The notes under the pieces were generated by a model. The model did not search any database and was not told the origin of the DNA. It saw only the letters and a program-made list of their open reading frames with translations. Below, piece after piece: positions 33,201-45,135 of a DNA stretch of 64,000 nt. The translations under genes and the position numbers were made by a program. Positions within the stretch are counted from its first letter, which is position 1; every line of letters begins with the position of its first letter. The stretch covers positions 84,101,893-84,165,892 of the forward strand of contig CM045762.1 of NCBI GenBank assembly GCA_025200525.1, read 5' to 3'. The DNA comes from Camellia lanceoleosa. Lineage: Eukaryota > Streptophyta > Magnoliopsida > Ericales > Theaceae.

Positions 33201-36200
33201 GATTTGGCCATGAGTTCGCCGGAGAACTGATCGGAAAATATTTGGAAGTGCGAAGATTCGTTGACTGGCTATCGAGAAGTCGCTATTGAGCAAGACCCGG
33301 GACTTTAGTCGACTCGGTAATGGTGTTTGGTACTGAGTCGGAGAAGTCAACTTGTAAAATGAAATTGTTGGAAGGGATGTTCAGTCCTTGAATGTAAATT
33401 ACTTTTACATTGGGATGTAGAATTATAAAAAGAGCGAGCAGTATTAAATTTAAAAATTAGATTTACTTTTTAATTTTAATGATTAAAATAGAAAATTTAA
33501 TATATGCTTGTTTACAAATGGTATATTATATTTATTTTTAATTATGTTATTTTCTTCTTTAATTGTGATTAATTTTTTTCTTTATTTATGATATTATTTT
33601 ATTTATGCTAATAAATTATTTAATTATGACTCATGTTGTATTTAATTATAATATTTTTTTCTTTTTTTAATTATGATTTAAAAAATTAAAATTATGTTAT
33701 TTTTTTAATTATAAAGTGTACATGATGCTCACCATAATGTTTCCGTATAAAAAGAGCAGATTCACTTCTTAGCTTAATGATGAATAAATCAATCACGTTT
33801 AATTTAATTTAATTTTTTTTGGAACAAGCAATCATATTCATTTTTTATTTATTTTTCTTATATTTTCTCTAATTATTAATTAATCATCTATTTTGTACAT
33901 CATTAAATCTAAAAAAATGTATAAAAAATAGAATTACATATTATTTTTCTTATAAAAATTCAAAAAATAATCTCCCACTCTTGTTTGCAGCTAAGCAAGC
34001 CTTGTTGCCTTGTCTAATAATATCCGGAAAAAATTTCAATTACCTCGTCATTCTCGCGATTATTTTGTTATAATAATTCAGAAGCTGAAGTAAAATTAAT
34101 CAGTTTTAGAGTTTGTGATTTTAATTTTAAGTAGAAATAGGGATGACAATTTTAAGCCAGGTACGAGATTTGAAAAAATTAATAAAATATTTTTATTAAA
34201 ATAATATAAATAGTTAGATTATATATGTATATTATGAAAAAAAAAATAGAGAAAATTAGTAATAAATTCAATTTAAGGAGGATGTAAGGCATTAGGTTCA
34301 GTAAATATTTTTTGAAAAATGAGTGAGACCCCTTTTGTGGAGGACCCTCACAACCCCCTTATTGATCTACACCATTCATGATCTGTGGAGCCCACTCATG
34401 TATGTGTGGGGTCCACATCATGAATGGTGTGGATCACAATAGGGGTTGTTGGGGTCCTCCACAAAGAGGGTCTCTATCATTGCTATATTTTTTATTGGTG
34501 AGAAACGGTTGTGCTAAATGCACCAATTAATATACTAACTAGTATACCAACACTAGTTATGAGATTATTACTAATCCCACTCATTATCAATTGGTGCACT
34601 AGTTAGTATACTAATTGGTGGATATAATATTATTCGGTGAGAAATTAACGTTTTGTGAAATAATTTGGTGAGAAATCCTAGAAGATATTCAATGTGTTTG
34701 GTTTCAATTTTTTGAAAATTGAGTTTTTTATTTTTTCATAATTTTTTATTTTTAGTGAATATTTTTAAAATTTTAAGCATTTTTTTTAAACTTTTCTAAA
34801 TGCACCTTACTTAGATGTATTTAAAAAGTAAAATATTTGTAAAAAAATATTTTGAAAAATAATAATTACACAAAAATATAAAAAATGTATTGAGTTTTTA
34901 ATATTTTTTTTGTATTTTTGGTATTTAGTGAATTTTGTAAACATTTTTTTCACAAATATTATATTTTTTAAGTGTATTTATATTTGGTGTATCTAAAAAT
35001 TAAAAAAAAAAGATGCTTAAAATATTAAAAAAAATCAATAAAAACAAAAAAATATGGAAAACAAATAATTTAATTTTCTTAAAAGTAAATCCTTAACATA
35101 GGAACCAAACAAGCTTATTTTGTTTCCAATTTTACCCTCATTGACTTGTTTTTATGTGTTTGATTTTTCTTTGACTATCTGTTCATATTTATATTTATCT
35201 GTTCAAATTTTTTGACTATTTGTTCAATTTTTCCCCTATCTATTCAAATTTTCTCCTAAATTGTATCCATTTGTTCATTTTTTCCCTTAATTCTATTTAA
35301 CTTTTCAATTTTATATCTATTTGTTCAATTTTTTCCCCTAAATTCTATCTATTTGTGGGTTTCTCTCTATCTGTTCAATTTTTTTCTCTATTCAAAAAAT
35401 TTATCTGTTCAATTTTTCTTGTCTGTTCAATTTTCTATGTTTTATGTATTCAAATTCCTATACACAGGCATAAGAAGATATATATATATATAGAAAGATG
35501 TCCTATAATTTTATCTATTCAAAATGTTGCCTATTTGTATGAAGCTCTCATACACACATTCATAGATATATAAACGTATGTTATTCAACAGCAATAAGAA
35601 AAAAATCTGTATATGTATGAAATGAACAACATGTATGGGTGTCTTCGATGTTACTTTGGTTATTTGTGCAACAATACGACATCAGGTGAAGCGGCATAAG
35701 CACTGGGACATCTAGAAATGTGATTAACGTTGTTGACGTAACATCAGCGATTTCATATCAATTCATTGGTGGCAGCGTTGATCATGTATTGGTGTGATGA
35801 CATGTATGGGTGTCTTCGATGTTACTTTGATTGTTTGTGGAATAATAAAACATTAAGGTCGATGCTCGAAATGTAATGTTGTTTAAATGGTACGTAATTC
35901 GGGGTTTTAGGTGATGTTAACATTGCAGTTTTGGGGTTTACCAGTGATACCAAATGTGATGTTGTGCATGTACGCAATATGACAGACGCATAGTGTTTTA
36001 GTTAATGTTTGTATGATTGATTAAGTCTCGTGTAATGTTAATATTTTCACAAGTGTGGGGGCTATCAGTGATTGCAAATGTGATATTGTGTATGTATATA
36101 ATGTAACCGACGCATTGTTTTTATTTAATGTTGTTATGATTTTTTGGATCTCTTACAATGTTAGTATTGTTGGAGGCTAATGGGAGAATAACATCAATAA

Positions 36201-36779
36201 CGTAATACCAAGTAGGTAACATCAACAATTCACACAATCACTCAACGAAATCTCTAAAAAAATGTTAAACCATACCTTACCGACATACACTCTAATTCCA
36301 ACAAAACATCAAAACCAAATCTCAAATAAGTGCAAACAAATAAACTCTAATGTTACTAAATCAAATTAATAATACATACTACAAATAAAAAGGACTAATT
36401 AGTTTATAAAAAAACATGTAGGACTAAATGGACTAACGTTTTCTCAAATGAGATTTATGAGTAATTTTTTTCCAAATTTAAACAATAAAAATCAAAGTAA
36501 ATTTAAATCAAATTACAAAAATGTAAAATATAATTTATCTTAAAATTAATTGATGCAACCTATTTATTTATTTTTTTTAAAAAAACTTATTTAAAATCAA
36601 TTATGCGAGTCACATATATGTTATAAAAAATAAAAAATAAAAAATAAAAAATAAAAAAAGAAGAAGAAAATTTCAATGGTTTGACGGCGTGATTCATTGC
36701 TTGACCAATAAGCCCTTATATTAAATCGGAGCGTCCACAGGAGGAGCCCTTTGGCATCCGACGGCCAAGGCTTAATATC
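33201..36779. other. Non-coding 3' flank of copy 4
   Basis: Likely 3' UTR to about 33,400, then AT-rich DNA in the same order as after copies 1 and 3, ending in AATAAGCCCTTATATTAAAT and the unit end. A foldback element sits at about 34,318-34,482. No gene is seen. Confidence 0.6.
34318..34482. mobile_element. Foldback MITE with near-complete hairpin
   Basis: The arms GAGACCCCTTTTGTGGAGGA and TCCTCCACAAAGAGGGTCTC are inverted, and pairing continues inward (ACACCATTCATGAT with ATCATGAATGGTGT, and GGAGCCCACTCATG with TGTGTGGGGTCC) to the centre. Unit 2 lacks it (TTCAGTAAATATTTTTTACC, about 24,777). The insertion is part of a slightly longer unit 4-specific stretch ending near 34,550. Confidence 0.65.
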
Positions 36780-36950
36780 TTCCCAACGGTCATAAAAATC
36801 AAAATACATATAAATTTCCCTAATCAAACCATCTGCCTGCCTTTCCTTCCCTCCAATTGTTCTGAATCCTCCAAAAATCCAAGAACACAACGCAAATCCT
36901 CTCTCTATATATATCTATATCTCGAAAATTTCCATACCCATTACAGAAGA

Positions 36951-38164
36951 ATGAGTATTCTTCAATACCCAGAAGCCACACATTAGATCTTCAGATATGG
37001 AACAATTCTGCATTCGACAGTGGCGAGTCTGAAGACACAGCAACAATATCTTCTTGGTCTCCAATAAAACCCATTTTGTGAATCGGTCGGAATCTCTTGA
37101 TTCGCTTTCAAGTAAAGAAAATCAAAGTCCTGTGCATTTCTCTGTTAAGCCACTTCGCCAGAATGGTGTTATTGGGAACTCATAAGGGAAGCCAAAAAAG
37201 CTTCTTCTAAAACAAGGTCAAGTTGAGAAGGCTGTTTCGAGGAATGGAAGTGAAGAAGAGGTTCGTGATGAAAGGAAGATTGATGTGGAGATTCAAGAGA
37301 TTCAGATGGAAATCGGTCTATTGTCCTCAAGTCTAGAAAACCTTTGGCTTGAAAAGGCTGAGCAGAAACTAAAATCGCTAGAAAGGTGAAGAAGCGGCGT
37401 AAAGGTAGTGCCTTCCAAGTTCATGGAGCAGAAACACAGTGTTGAAAATGCAAATAGTGTGAACAAGATTGTAGAACAATCATCAATGAGTTCTAGAGGA
37501 AAATTCCAAAGGAGGGGTGTTAGTTTAGGGCCAGAGGAGATTGAGATCAAGTCGTGACAATTGGGTAAGCAAGAAATCATCACCCCTGTTCAGTCCACAC
37601 ATAATCGAAGAAAATCGTGCTTTTGGAAGCTACAAGACATTGATGAAGAGACGGTGAAGAAAGAAAGGAGAAATAGTTTCAGTGTTAGTCCCAAATCAAG
37701 GAAGACCATATCTAGAAGACAAGCAGTTACAATCATGGGATCGAAGAGAAATGTAAAGAAAGAAGATGGCGAGTTGTTACAATCAAGATACAGTTCAATC
37801 TACTAGGAATTCAGCAATGAGAAAGTGGTCATTACCAGAAAATGGAAAATCAAGCGGGTTTCTATTGGAAGTAGGAGGGAATCAAGGTACCGAGAGTCGG
37901 GTGAAGAAACGGTGGGAAATTCCGAGTGAGATAGTGGTTCACAGAAACTTGGTAGATGATAACTCCCCACAAGAAATTTCTAAAATGCCTGATATGCTTC
38001 AATGTCTCAGAACAATTCAGTGCACCAATGATAATAGTCCTAGGGATTCAGCACCAGCTAAGAGAGTGGAAGAGTTGATTGCAAGGAAATCATTCTTCTG
38101 CAATGATGGGGAGGCAGAGCAAGAATTTTGTCAGGCCTTGAGTTTTGCAGATGAAGAAAAATAA
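36951..38164 (+). pseudogene. Decayed gene of unknown function, coiled-coil and Arg/Lys-rich
   Basis: A leader rich in CT (36,880-36,950) precedes ATG at 36951, whose frame stops after eleven codons (TAG, 36984-36986). Coding sequence continues in shifting frames: WSPIKPI near 37,060, a helical stretch with IDVEIQEIQMEIG and LEKAEQKLKSLER near 37,285-37,388, FQRRGVSLGPEEIE near 37,510, NRRKSCFWKLQDID from about 37,600, and a C-terminal KKRWEIPSEIVVHRN and DSAPAKRVEELIARKSFFC to 38,164. Several stops and frame changes separate these pieces, and no introns are obvious. I recognise the pattern as a conserved plant protein but not its function. The last quarter recurs at 42,434-42,680. Confidence 0.6.
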
Positions 38165-40420
38165 TATATGGGAAGTAAGGTGTTTTCTTCATTTCTCATT
38201 CTTCAAGTCTAGTTTTGGAATTTAGGATAATTGGTGCAAGCCATAGTTCATCTAAATTCTAATGGTGGGATAAGTATTTTTTGCTTTCACTAAATGATAG
38301 TGACGTGTCTAGTTTTGCCTCCCTTGTAATTCAATATTGGGATCTATTGGTCTCTTGATTCTATATTGGTTTATTTTGTCATCGTCATTGTAGAAATTTA
38401 TTTAGAAAAATTCACAAAATGCAGTGATGACAGTGCTGCATTCATCTAAATATAGCATTATTGGGATCTTGGGTACGGTTTGTAGTGCATATGAAATGTT
38501 TCATGAGTTTGCCTCCATGAAGGTGGCCAAAATTTTCCCAGATATAATTTCTTATCATTTGTATAAGTTGGGAGAGAATTGATTGAGATGGTTTGGTCAT
38601 ATTCAACGGAGACCAATGGAGGCAGTAGTGAAGAGGTACGATGCAGTGACGGTAGATGGAAGTGTTAGGAGATCGGGTAGGCCTAGATTAACGTTGGCTA
38701 ACATTGTAAATAGAGATATGAATCTACTTAATTTGATTAACGAAATGGCCTTTTATAGAGTCGTGTAGAGAAGAAGGATTTATGTAGCCGACCCCATTTG
38801 ATGAGATTTGAGGCTTGGTTTGGTTTGGTTATTTGTATAAGCGTTTTGTTAACTATCATTAATTGGGCGTTGGTTCAGATCCAAATAATGTCAAAAAAAA
38901 ATTAGAATTTGAATGCACATCACATAGTTTTACATATACTTTTGTACATTTTTCACATTTTAACACACTTTTACACATTTACCAATATTAATCACCGTCC
39001 ATTAGGTAGTGGTTAGCATTTCCCTTCTTATAATACCTTAGAAGATTAGATACGTGCTTAGTATTTTTGAAAGAGACGTATGGAGGAGGACTTGAACCAG
39101 ATTTGATTGAGAGCTTTTGGCGATCCTGGAATGTCGAGGAATCATTGGGACTCTTTGCTGAGATGAAACACAATTGGGTCTTCCTAACTAATTGTATATT
39201 GTTGAATGTCTTTTTTTGTATTTGCAGACATTGTTGTATGCTTGGGTCTATTTGTTGGACTTTCTTTCAAAAAGTTAAAGTAAAACTCAATCCTATTGTT
39301 CAATGTTTAGAGTTCTTCAGACACAAGACTTTGTGAGATATTGTCATATTGACTCACTGACTTAATCACATATAGGTGTTAACCTATTTTGTTGGGAAAA
39401 CAAGAGATTCAATATACCACAACAACGCAATTTCTATGATGGCGGTAACAATAGGTCATATAACACAGTATTCTCTATAATTTGTTGCAGAAAAAAGCAA
39501 GAAAAATAGGCCATATTTTTTAAATTTGGAAACACGGATAAGCTGATGCTGATTAAAAGTGGAAGCCAGTTAGTGTTTGAAACAGGAAAAAGGCCACTGC
39601 TTCTGCTACTGAAATTGAAGTGGTGAAAAAAACTAGTACAAGCACGCAGAAAATAACATTTGGCAACATAACAGAGTTTTATGGTGACATGACAAAACAT
39701 TTATGTTAATCAGGATATTTTTTAGTTCCAACCATGACATTGTCAAAATAATTCCCATAAATAGTGAAATTTAAGCACTGTTGTGACTAGGAGTATCATA
39801 TTTTAAGATCTTATTACTGAGTACCCTAGAAGTGTGCGTGAACACACACACAAAAAAGACAAAAAGACGAGAGAACACAACAATTTTTCACTAATTTCAA
39901 AACACTAATGGCAAACCAGAGTGTCATAAGGAAACTTTCCAAGTTAGGATGAGAGAAAAGTGAGAGCTCGCAAGGAATGATGAGATAAAGTCCCTCCAAA
40001 AAAGAAAAAAAGAAAAAATATGTATTGCACGATAAATAGGTTTACCAGTTAAAGAAAAAAGTCATATATTAATTTGATTTTCATTACTATTCAGTCTAAC
40101 ACCTCTCCCGGATAATTCCTGCAATACTCTGTTAGCATTCTCTCCTGAGAATACTATTAGAATAGCATTAAATATTGAACTACATATTCTCTATCTTTGT
40201 TAACAAAAGCTAGATATAGTTTGATAACAAAGCTTAACATATATGATCTAGCATTGGGTAACAAATCTATTATTAAATTGAACTCCGTCATTGTATATTG
40301 CTCATGATTTACAATGAAGCCGGCCATCACTTTATTTATTTATTTTCGGTATTGCACCGAATGATCATACTTGGTTAATTAACTTCACTTTCTGTCTTAT
40401 TAGTCAGCCCTTTACAACCT
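38165..40420. other. Intergenic DNA between the unknown gene and the LysM gene
   Basis: No gene is seen apart from the RTE fragment. The DNA matches 42,681-44,042 and 49,874-50,432 of the second copy. The short open frames around 39,067-39,700 are not shared as open frames with the second copy and are not credible. Confidence 0.6.
38568..38830 (+). mobile_element. 5'-truncated RTE-type LINE, 3' end
   Basis: Coding sequence for the C-terminal end of an RTE-clade reverse transcriptase protein: LRWFGHIQRRPMEAVVKR, then RRSGRPRLT, then (after a stop) RRRIYVADPI. The 3' tail is a short TTGGTTTGG repeat, typical of RTE. The 11-bp ATTTGTATAAG flanks both ends (38557-38567 and 38831-38841). The second duplicate (about 43,085) has no insert, so this arrived after the duplication. 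Confidence 0.85.
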
Positions 40421-40510
40421 TCTCTCAATAAATATGATCATTTTAACAAAGCTAGAACCATAAGAAAGAAACTCACCAAGTTTAGGCGAAAACAAATACA
40501 TTAAACAAAC

Positions 40511-40937
40511 ATGGTTAAGGCAAACAAGACAACAACCTTCTTGTTTAACTTGCTTCTGGCCATCTCTATTTTTCTGATGATCTCAGTGGCTGAAAGCAGA
40601 ATTTTTGGATGTAAGTTTTGACATTGCATTGCAATATTTTTAGTGCATTTTATATTTTTTTCAATTTATTTTTCAGTTTTAATTAGAGTGATGTTTATTA
40701 CCTATGTTTCTTCTACTAATATGCTGGTTTGTTATATATGATGGAACAGTTGGGTTTGGACAGCAAGCAGCTCCAAATTGTGACACAGTGTATGGGGTAG
40801 AAATTGGTGACACATGCTTCAGTGTTACCCAAAAGTTCAACCTGACTACTGAGTTCTTCACTGAGATAAACCCTAATCTTGTCTGTGATAAGGTTTTTGT
40901 GGGTCAATGGCTTTGCATTGTTGGATCTGCAAACTAA
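40511..40937 (+). CDS. Secreted single-LysM-domain protein (two exons)
   Basis: Exon 1 is 40511-40610 and exon 2 is 40750-40937, with a GT-AG intron (donor GAT|GTAAGT, acceptor GAACAG|TT). The product is 95 aa. Residues about 1-30 form a signal peptide (MVKANKTTTFLFNLLLAISI and on to VAESR). The rest is one LysM domain: GVEIGDTCFSVTQKFNL, FFTEINPNLVCDKVFVGQWL and a closing CIVG, with four Cys (CDTV, DTCF, LVCD, WLCI) that probably pair. LysM modules bind N-acetylglucosamine polymers such as chitin. Small one-LysM secreted proteins of about 100 aa are a known plant group whose role is mostly unsettled, so apoplastic glycan binding is inferred. A TATA-like AATAAATA lies at about 40,427. A second, broken copy is at 57,912. 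Confidence 0.85.
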
Positions 40938-41159
40938 GAAGTCAATTGAAGAATCCACATTTCTGAAGGAATGACAAACATGACTGAATAAAGAGAAACA
41001 GGGTTGATTCTGGCGTAGAGCATTTGCTTATTTTATTTTATTTCATTTTTATGAATAACAGTTGTGTTTCATGTAATCAATAGCCAATACTTGTGCTATG
41101 AAACTTCAAAATAATACTCCCTCAAAGTTGTTTCATTCTTGTTAGTTATTCGCTCTTGC

Positions 41160-41453
41160 TTGGGTTTTGCTGAGTTTTAATCCCATTGGTTCCTCAACCA
41201 TACTTCTGGTTATTTGTCTACTGGCTGATGTCTTGCTCTGGCTTCTTGCTGCTCCAGAGTTGTGTAGTTTGTTACTCTGCAGTGGACTGCTTGCTGGTTT
41301 TCTTTGGTTTTCTTTGTCGGTCTCTCACCAACTAGGAGGTTGGAGCTTAAACTAGCTCCAAGCTCCTCTTTATTGATGTAATTTATCATACTTTGTATGT
41401 GTTTTTCATCAATAAAGTCTTTTCTTTGCCGATCAGAAAAAAAAAAAAAAAAA
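41160..41453 (+). mobile_element. 5'-truncated L1-type LINE 3' end with poly(A)
   Basis: Non-coding sequence ending in GATCAG and about 20 A. The phrase TTTCTTTGGTTTTCTTTGTC followed by GGTCTCTCACCAACTAGGAG is related to the inverse of 50,585-50,640 in the 3' UTR of the LINE at 50,433-57,388, so it is a short member of the same family on the opposite strand. The left edge is approximate and no clear target duplication was found. Confidence 0.6.
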
Positions 41454-42433
41454 AAACGTGGAACTTCAAGCATAAAATGAATTTGGGACGTTTATTTACA
41501 CACACACACACACACAAAAGTTTATTGATATTGAATTTAATATATTTTAAAAGGCATGGGATTCTATGCTATGGGCATTCGCTAGCCACGGCATCATCCA
41601 ATTGTGATAGATGCTATACATGCAAATTAACATCAATTAGTCTGTCTGTCTTATTCACTATTACATTAGTGTTAGCCGAAAAAACCATATCCGAAACAGG
41701 GTCATAATAGCTTGAAACAATGGTTTAATTAATTTTATACTAAGATCTAATCAATGGTTCAAAAGTTTTGAAAATTGAAAAAATTACTTGTTAAATTTAT
41801 TTAGTTTTCTCGTGATATACTTTTTTTCCAATACTTAAATAAAAAATCATATTTAAATATTAATGTACCAAAACTAACTTGTTATTTTTCATGCATATAC
41901 ATTGGTCTCTCCCAAACAAAATTCCGGATTCCACCCCTCGTCGTTGGTAATCTTGCTTGTATGGATGAAACCTAACAAGTAAAGGCATTGGTAATGTAGA
42001 CATACCCCCAAATTTCTATTTTACACGTTTGGCCTGACCTTATTTGACGTCCGACATGCATATGGGGCATTCGAATGGCCATAGGGATGTAATTTGGTGC
42101 GGGCTCAACCCGAGCAACACTAGCCTAGCTTGAATTTTTTTAGGGCTTGAGCAAGATATTTTTGAATTTGATAAGGGCCTAGGCAAAAATTCAAAAGTTC
42201 GAATTAAATTTGGACAGGTTTGGGTAAAGACATCAAATAATCCGAGTAACCCAAAACCCAAATTATATATATAAATATATAAAAATATTAAATATATATA
42301 TAAATTATTAGCCATTACATGAATTAAAGTAATTTAGATTATTAAATGATATTGAATATATATTATATACACAAGTAACTCAACATAAAATCTTACATTT
42401 TTTATTCTCACTCATAAATTGTAAAGACTACCA
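41454..42433. other. Intergenic DNA between duplicates
   Basis: No gene is seen. It contains an (AC)n run at about 41,499-41,516 and an AT-repeat stretch at about 42,262-42,305. The segment 42,090-42,260 has CCCGAGC- and CCCAAAACCC-like phrases that could be an old transposon end, but I cannot place it. Confidence 0.45.
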
Positions 42434-42680
42434 TAGTGGTATCTCTCTCACAAAAACTTGGTACATGATAACTCCCCACAAGAAATTTCTAAAATGCCTG
42501 ATATACTTTCAATGTCTCATAACAACTCGGTGCACCAATGATAATAGTCCAAGGGATTCAGGACCAGCTAAGAGAGTGGCAGAGTTCATTGCAAGGAAAT
42601 CATTCTTTTGCAATGATACGGAAGCGGAGCAAGAAGTTTGTCTGGCCTCGAGTTTTGCAGAAGAAGATGAAGAAAAATAA
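42434..42680 (+). pseudogene. 3' fragment of the unknown gene, second copy
   Basis: Matches 37,930-38,164 and encodes DSGPAKRVAEFIARKSFFC and a C-terminal EVCLASSFAEEDEEK. The stretch just before is in a different frame (a one-base change near 42,510), and there is no upstream part of the gene. It is non-functional. At AKRVAEFIARKS it may preserve the ancestral wording better than the first copy (AKRVEELIARKS). Confidence 0.7.
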
Positions 42681-44042
42681 GAAATGGTGTTTTCTCCGTT
42701 TCTCATTCTTCAAGTGTAGTTTTGGGATTTAGGATAATTGGTGCATGCCATAGTTCTTCTAAATTCTAATGGTGGGATAAACATTTTTTGCTTTCTCTAA
42801 ATGATAGTGAAGTGCATAGTTTTGCCTCCCTTGTAATTCCATAATGGGATCATTTGTTCTTGATTCTATATTGGTTTATTTTGTCATCGTTATTGCAAAA
42901 ATTTATTTAGAAAATTCACAAAATGCAGTGATGACAGTGTTGCATTCATCTAAATGTAGCATTACTATTTCATATGATATAGTTTTAGGGATCTTGTGTA
43001 GGGTATGTCGTGCATATGAAATGTTTCATAAGTTTGCTTCCATTGAAGATGGCCAAAATTATCCTAGACATAATTTCTTATCATTTGCGCCAGGGTCTTG
43101 TTAACTATCATTCATTGATTGCTGGTCAGATCCAAATAATGTCAAAAAATTAGAATATGATTTCACGTCACATATTTTCACATATATTTTTTGTACATTT
43201 TTCACATATTTTAACACACTTTTACACATATACCAACATTAATCACCATCTATTGGGTAGTGGTTAGCATTTCCCTTCTTATAATACCTTAGAAGAATAG
43301 ATAAGTGCTTAGTATTTTTGAAAGAGAAGGAAAAAGGAGGACTTGAACTAGTTTATTTTATTTTTTTGATATGGACTTGAACCAGATTTGATTAAGTGCT
43401 TTTGGCAATCCGGTTGAGGAATCATTATTGGGTCTTCCTAATTAATTAATTGTATACTGTTAAATATCTTTTGTGTATTTGTTGACATTGTTGCATGCTT
43501 GGGTCTATTTGTTGTACTTTCTTTCAAAAAGTTGAAGTAAAACTCAATCCTATTTGTAAAGCTCAATGTTTAGAGTTCTTCAGAAACAAGACTTTGTGAG
43601 ATATTGAGTCATTTTAACTCAATCACATATAGGTGTTAACCTATTTTGTTAAGAAAACAAGAGATTTCGCGGCAATATACCACAATGATCATGACATTTC
43701 TGGGTGGCTTCTTTTGTTCTTTCTTTCTATGATGGTGGTAATAATAGGCCATATAGCACAGTATTAATTTGTTGCCGAAAACAACAAGAAAAATAGGACA
43801 TATTTTGTAACTTCAGAAACACAAATTAGCTAATGCTAATTGAAAGTGGAAGCCAGTGAGTGTTTGAAATAGTAAAACGGTCACTGCTTCTGCTACTGAA
43901 ACTGAAGGGGTTAAAAATCTAGTGCAAGCACCCAGAAATAACTTTTGGCAACATAACAAAGTGTTTTGGTGACATGACAAAACATTTATGTTAATCATGA
44001 TATTTTAGTTCCAACCATGACATTGTCAAATTAATTCCCATA
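42681..44042. other. Intergenic DNA of the second duplicate
   Basis: Matches 38,165-39,756 without the RTE fragment. No gene is seen. The open frame at 42,844-43,104 is not kept in the first copy. Confidence 0.55.
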
Positions 44043-45097
44043 TGTTAGGTTTTTATTCTTGGCAACACTCTTTTCAGTTGTACTTTTATTTGCTCTTTTA
44101 TTTCAGTGAGGCTATGAGTATTTAGATGCGAATCCAACCCGAATTGTACCTTGTAGAGAAGTTTCAGAAGATAATTCTTTCATGTTTGCCACTTCGCTGA
44201 CTATGTCAGGGATCGAGCTGCCCGGTCAGCTCGCGGGGGTCTAGGAGGCAGCTCCCCTTGGTGGGTTTAGGGCAGCGCCATGGCGGGGTTGAGGGGTAGC
44301 TCCCCGAAGCAAAATGCAAAAATGCATTCAAAGTTACAGGTCCATTCGAGCGGCCATTTGTGTGCTTGGACGGAGAATGTTTAGTTCTAGAAGTTTGACC
44401 TGTCTGCAAAAGTACTGGAAGTTAGAATTTTATTTCCTGCGCTCGAGCGAGGTCCGCTTGAGTTGCCATTCCTGCGCTCGAGCGGAGATCGCAGAACAGT
44501 TTGTTATAAATATGTGTTTTAGTCAGATTTTAGGGTACGGTTTCCAGATCTTCTTCTTGGATATTAGGGTTTATATCTGGAGCTATTTTGCTAGTTTTCT
44601 TTGATGTTTGATTGAGTATTCAACTCATGGTTTAAGAAGTATACATCAAAACAGTGCTTATTTATTCAATACAAAAGAGAGTGTTGTTCTTCGGTGGAGT
44701 CCGGGGAATTTGAGCCTGAAGCTTTGGTGGATTCCGGAGTGGCTCATCGTCGTGATTTGACATCGGCGTTGTGGATTCAACGTTGGGAAAGATAGTTCCG
44801 AGGTGATGACCGTGGTGGAAGAGGCACATTGGAGTCGGTTCAATTCGGACGTGAATTCGCTAGGTAATTGAGAGTACACTTGTGTAATTCCTTTTTGTCT
44901 TCTTAATGGATTGTTTTGTGGCTTTGGCCCGTGTTTTTTTTTTTTAATATCACAATTAGAGGCACTCCAATTGTGATTTTTTCACGTTAAATTTGTTGTG
45001 TCAATTTGTCTTGATTGTTTGATTGTGATTGATATTTACTGCTTAAAATTGATATATAATCACAAATCAATATTTAGTAGGTCACTCTATTTTTTTT
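44043..45097 (+). repeat. 5' LTR of the gag-only element
   Basis: Begins TGTTAGGTTTTTATTCTTGG. Collinear with 48804-49873 with scattered substitutions and a short deletion near the start. It contains the phrase CTCGAGCGAGGTCCGCTTGA. The right edge is approximate because the last about 20 bp have diverged. Confidence 0.75.
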
Positions 45098-45135
45098 AAA
45101 AACTAGTAGAGCGAGATCTTGTTTGATTTTTGATA

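Larger units (their letters stand above)
30091..36779 (+). repeat. Tandem unit 4
   Basis: The most complete unit on the right side, with the gene at 32904-33200. Its left edge (TTCCCGATGCGAGATAATC) abuts the end of unit 3. Its right edge GCCAAGGCTTAATATCTT (36,762-36,779) continues into CCCAACGGTC and the leader of the next gene, which marks the original chromosomal context of the unit end. It carries MITEs at about 32,058 and about 34,318 that unit 2 lacks. Confidence 0.75.
37930..41152 (+). repeat. Segmental duplication, first copy
   Basis: Homologous, in order, to 42,434-58,562 once the large insertions in the second copy are removed. The match includes the 3' end of the unknown gene, about 2 kb of intergenic DNA and the LysM gene. 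The present copy has a 263-bp RTE fragment (38568-38830) absent from the second. Confidence 0.8.

Noticed and set aside
38583..38768. 61-codon frame as an independent gene
   Set aside because: It is the C-terminal end of an RTE LINE protein within an exact target duplication.
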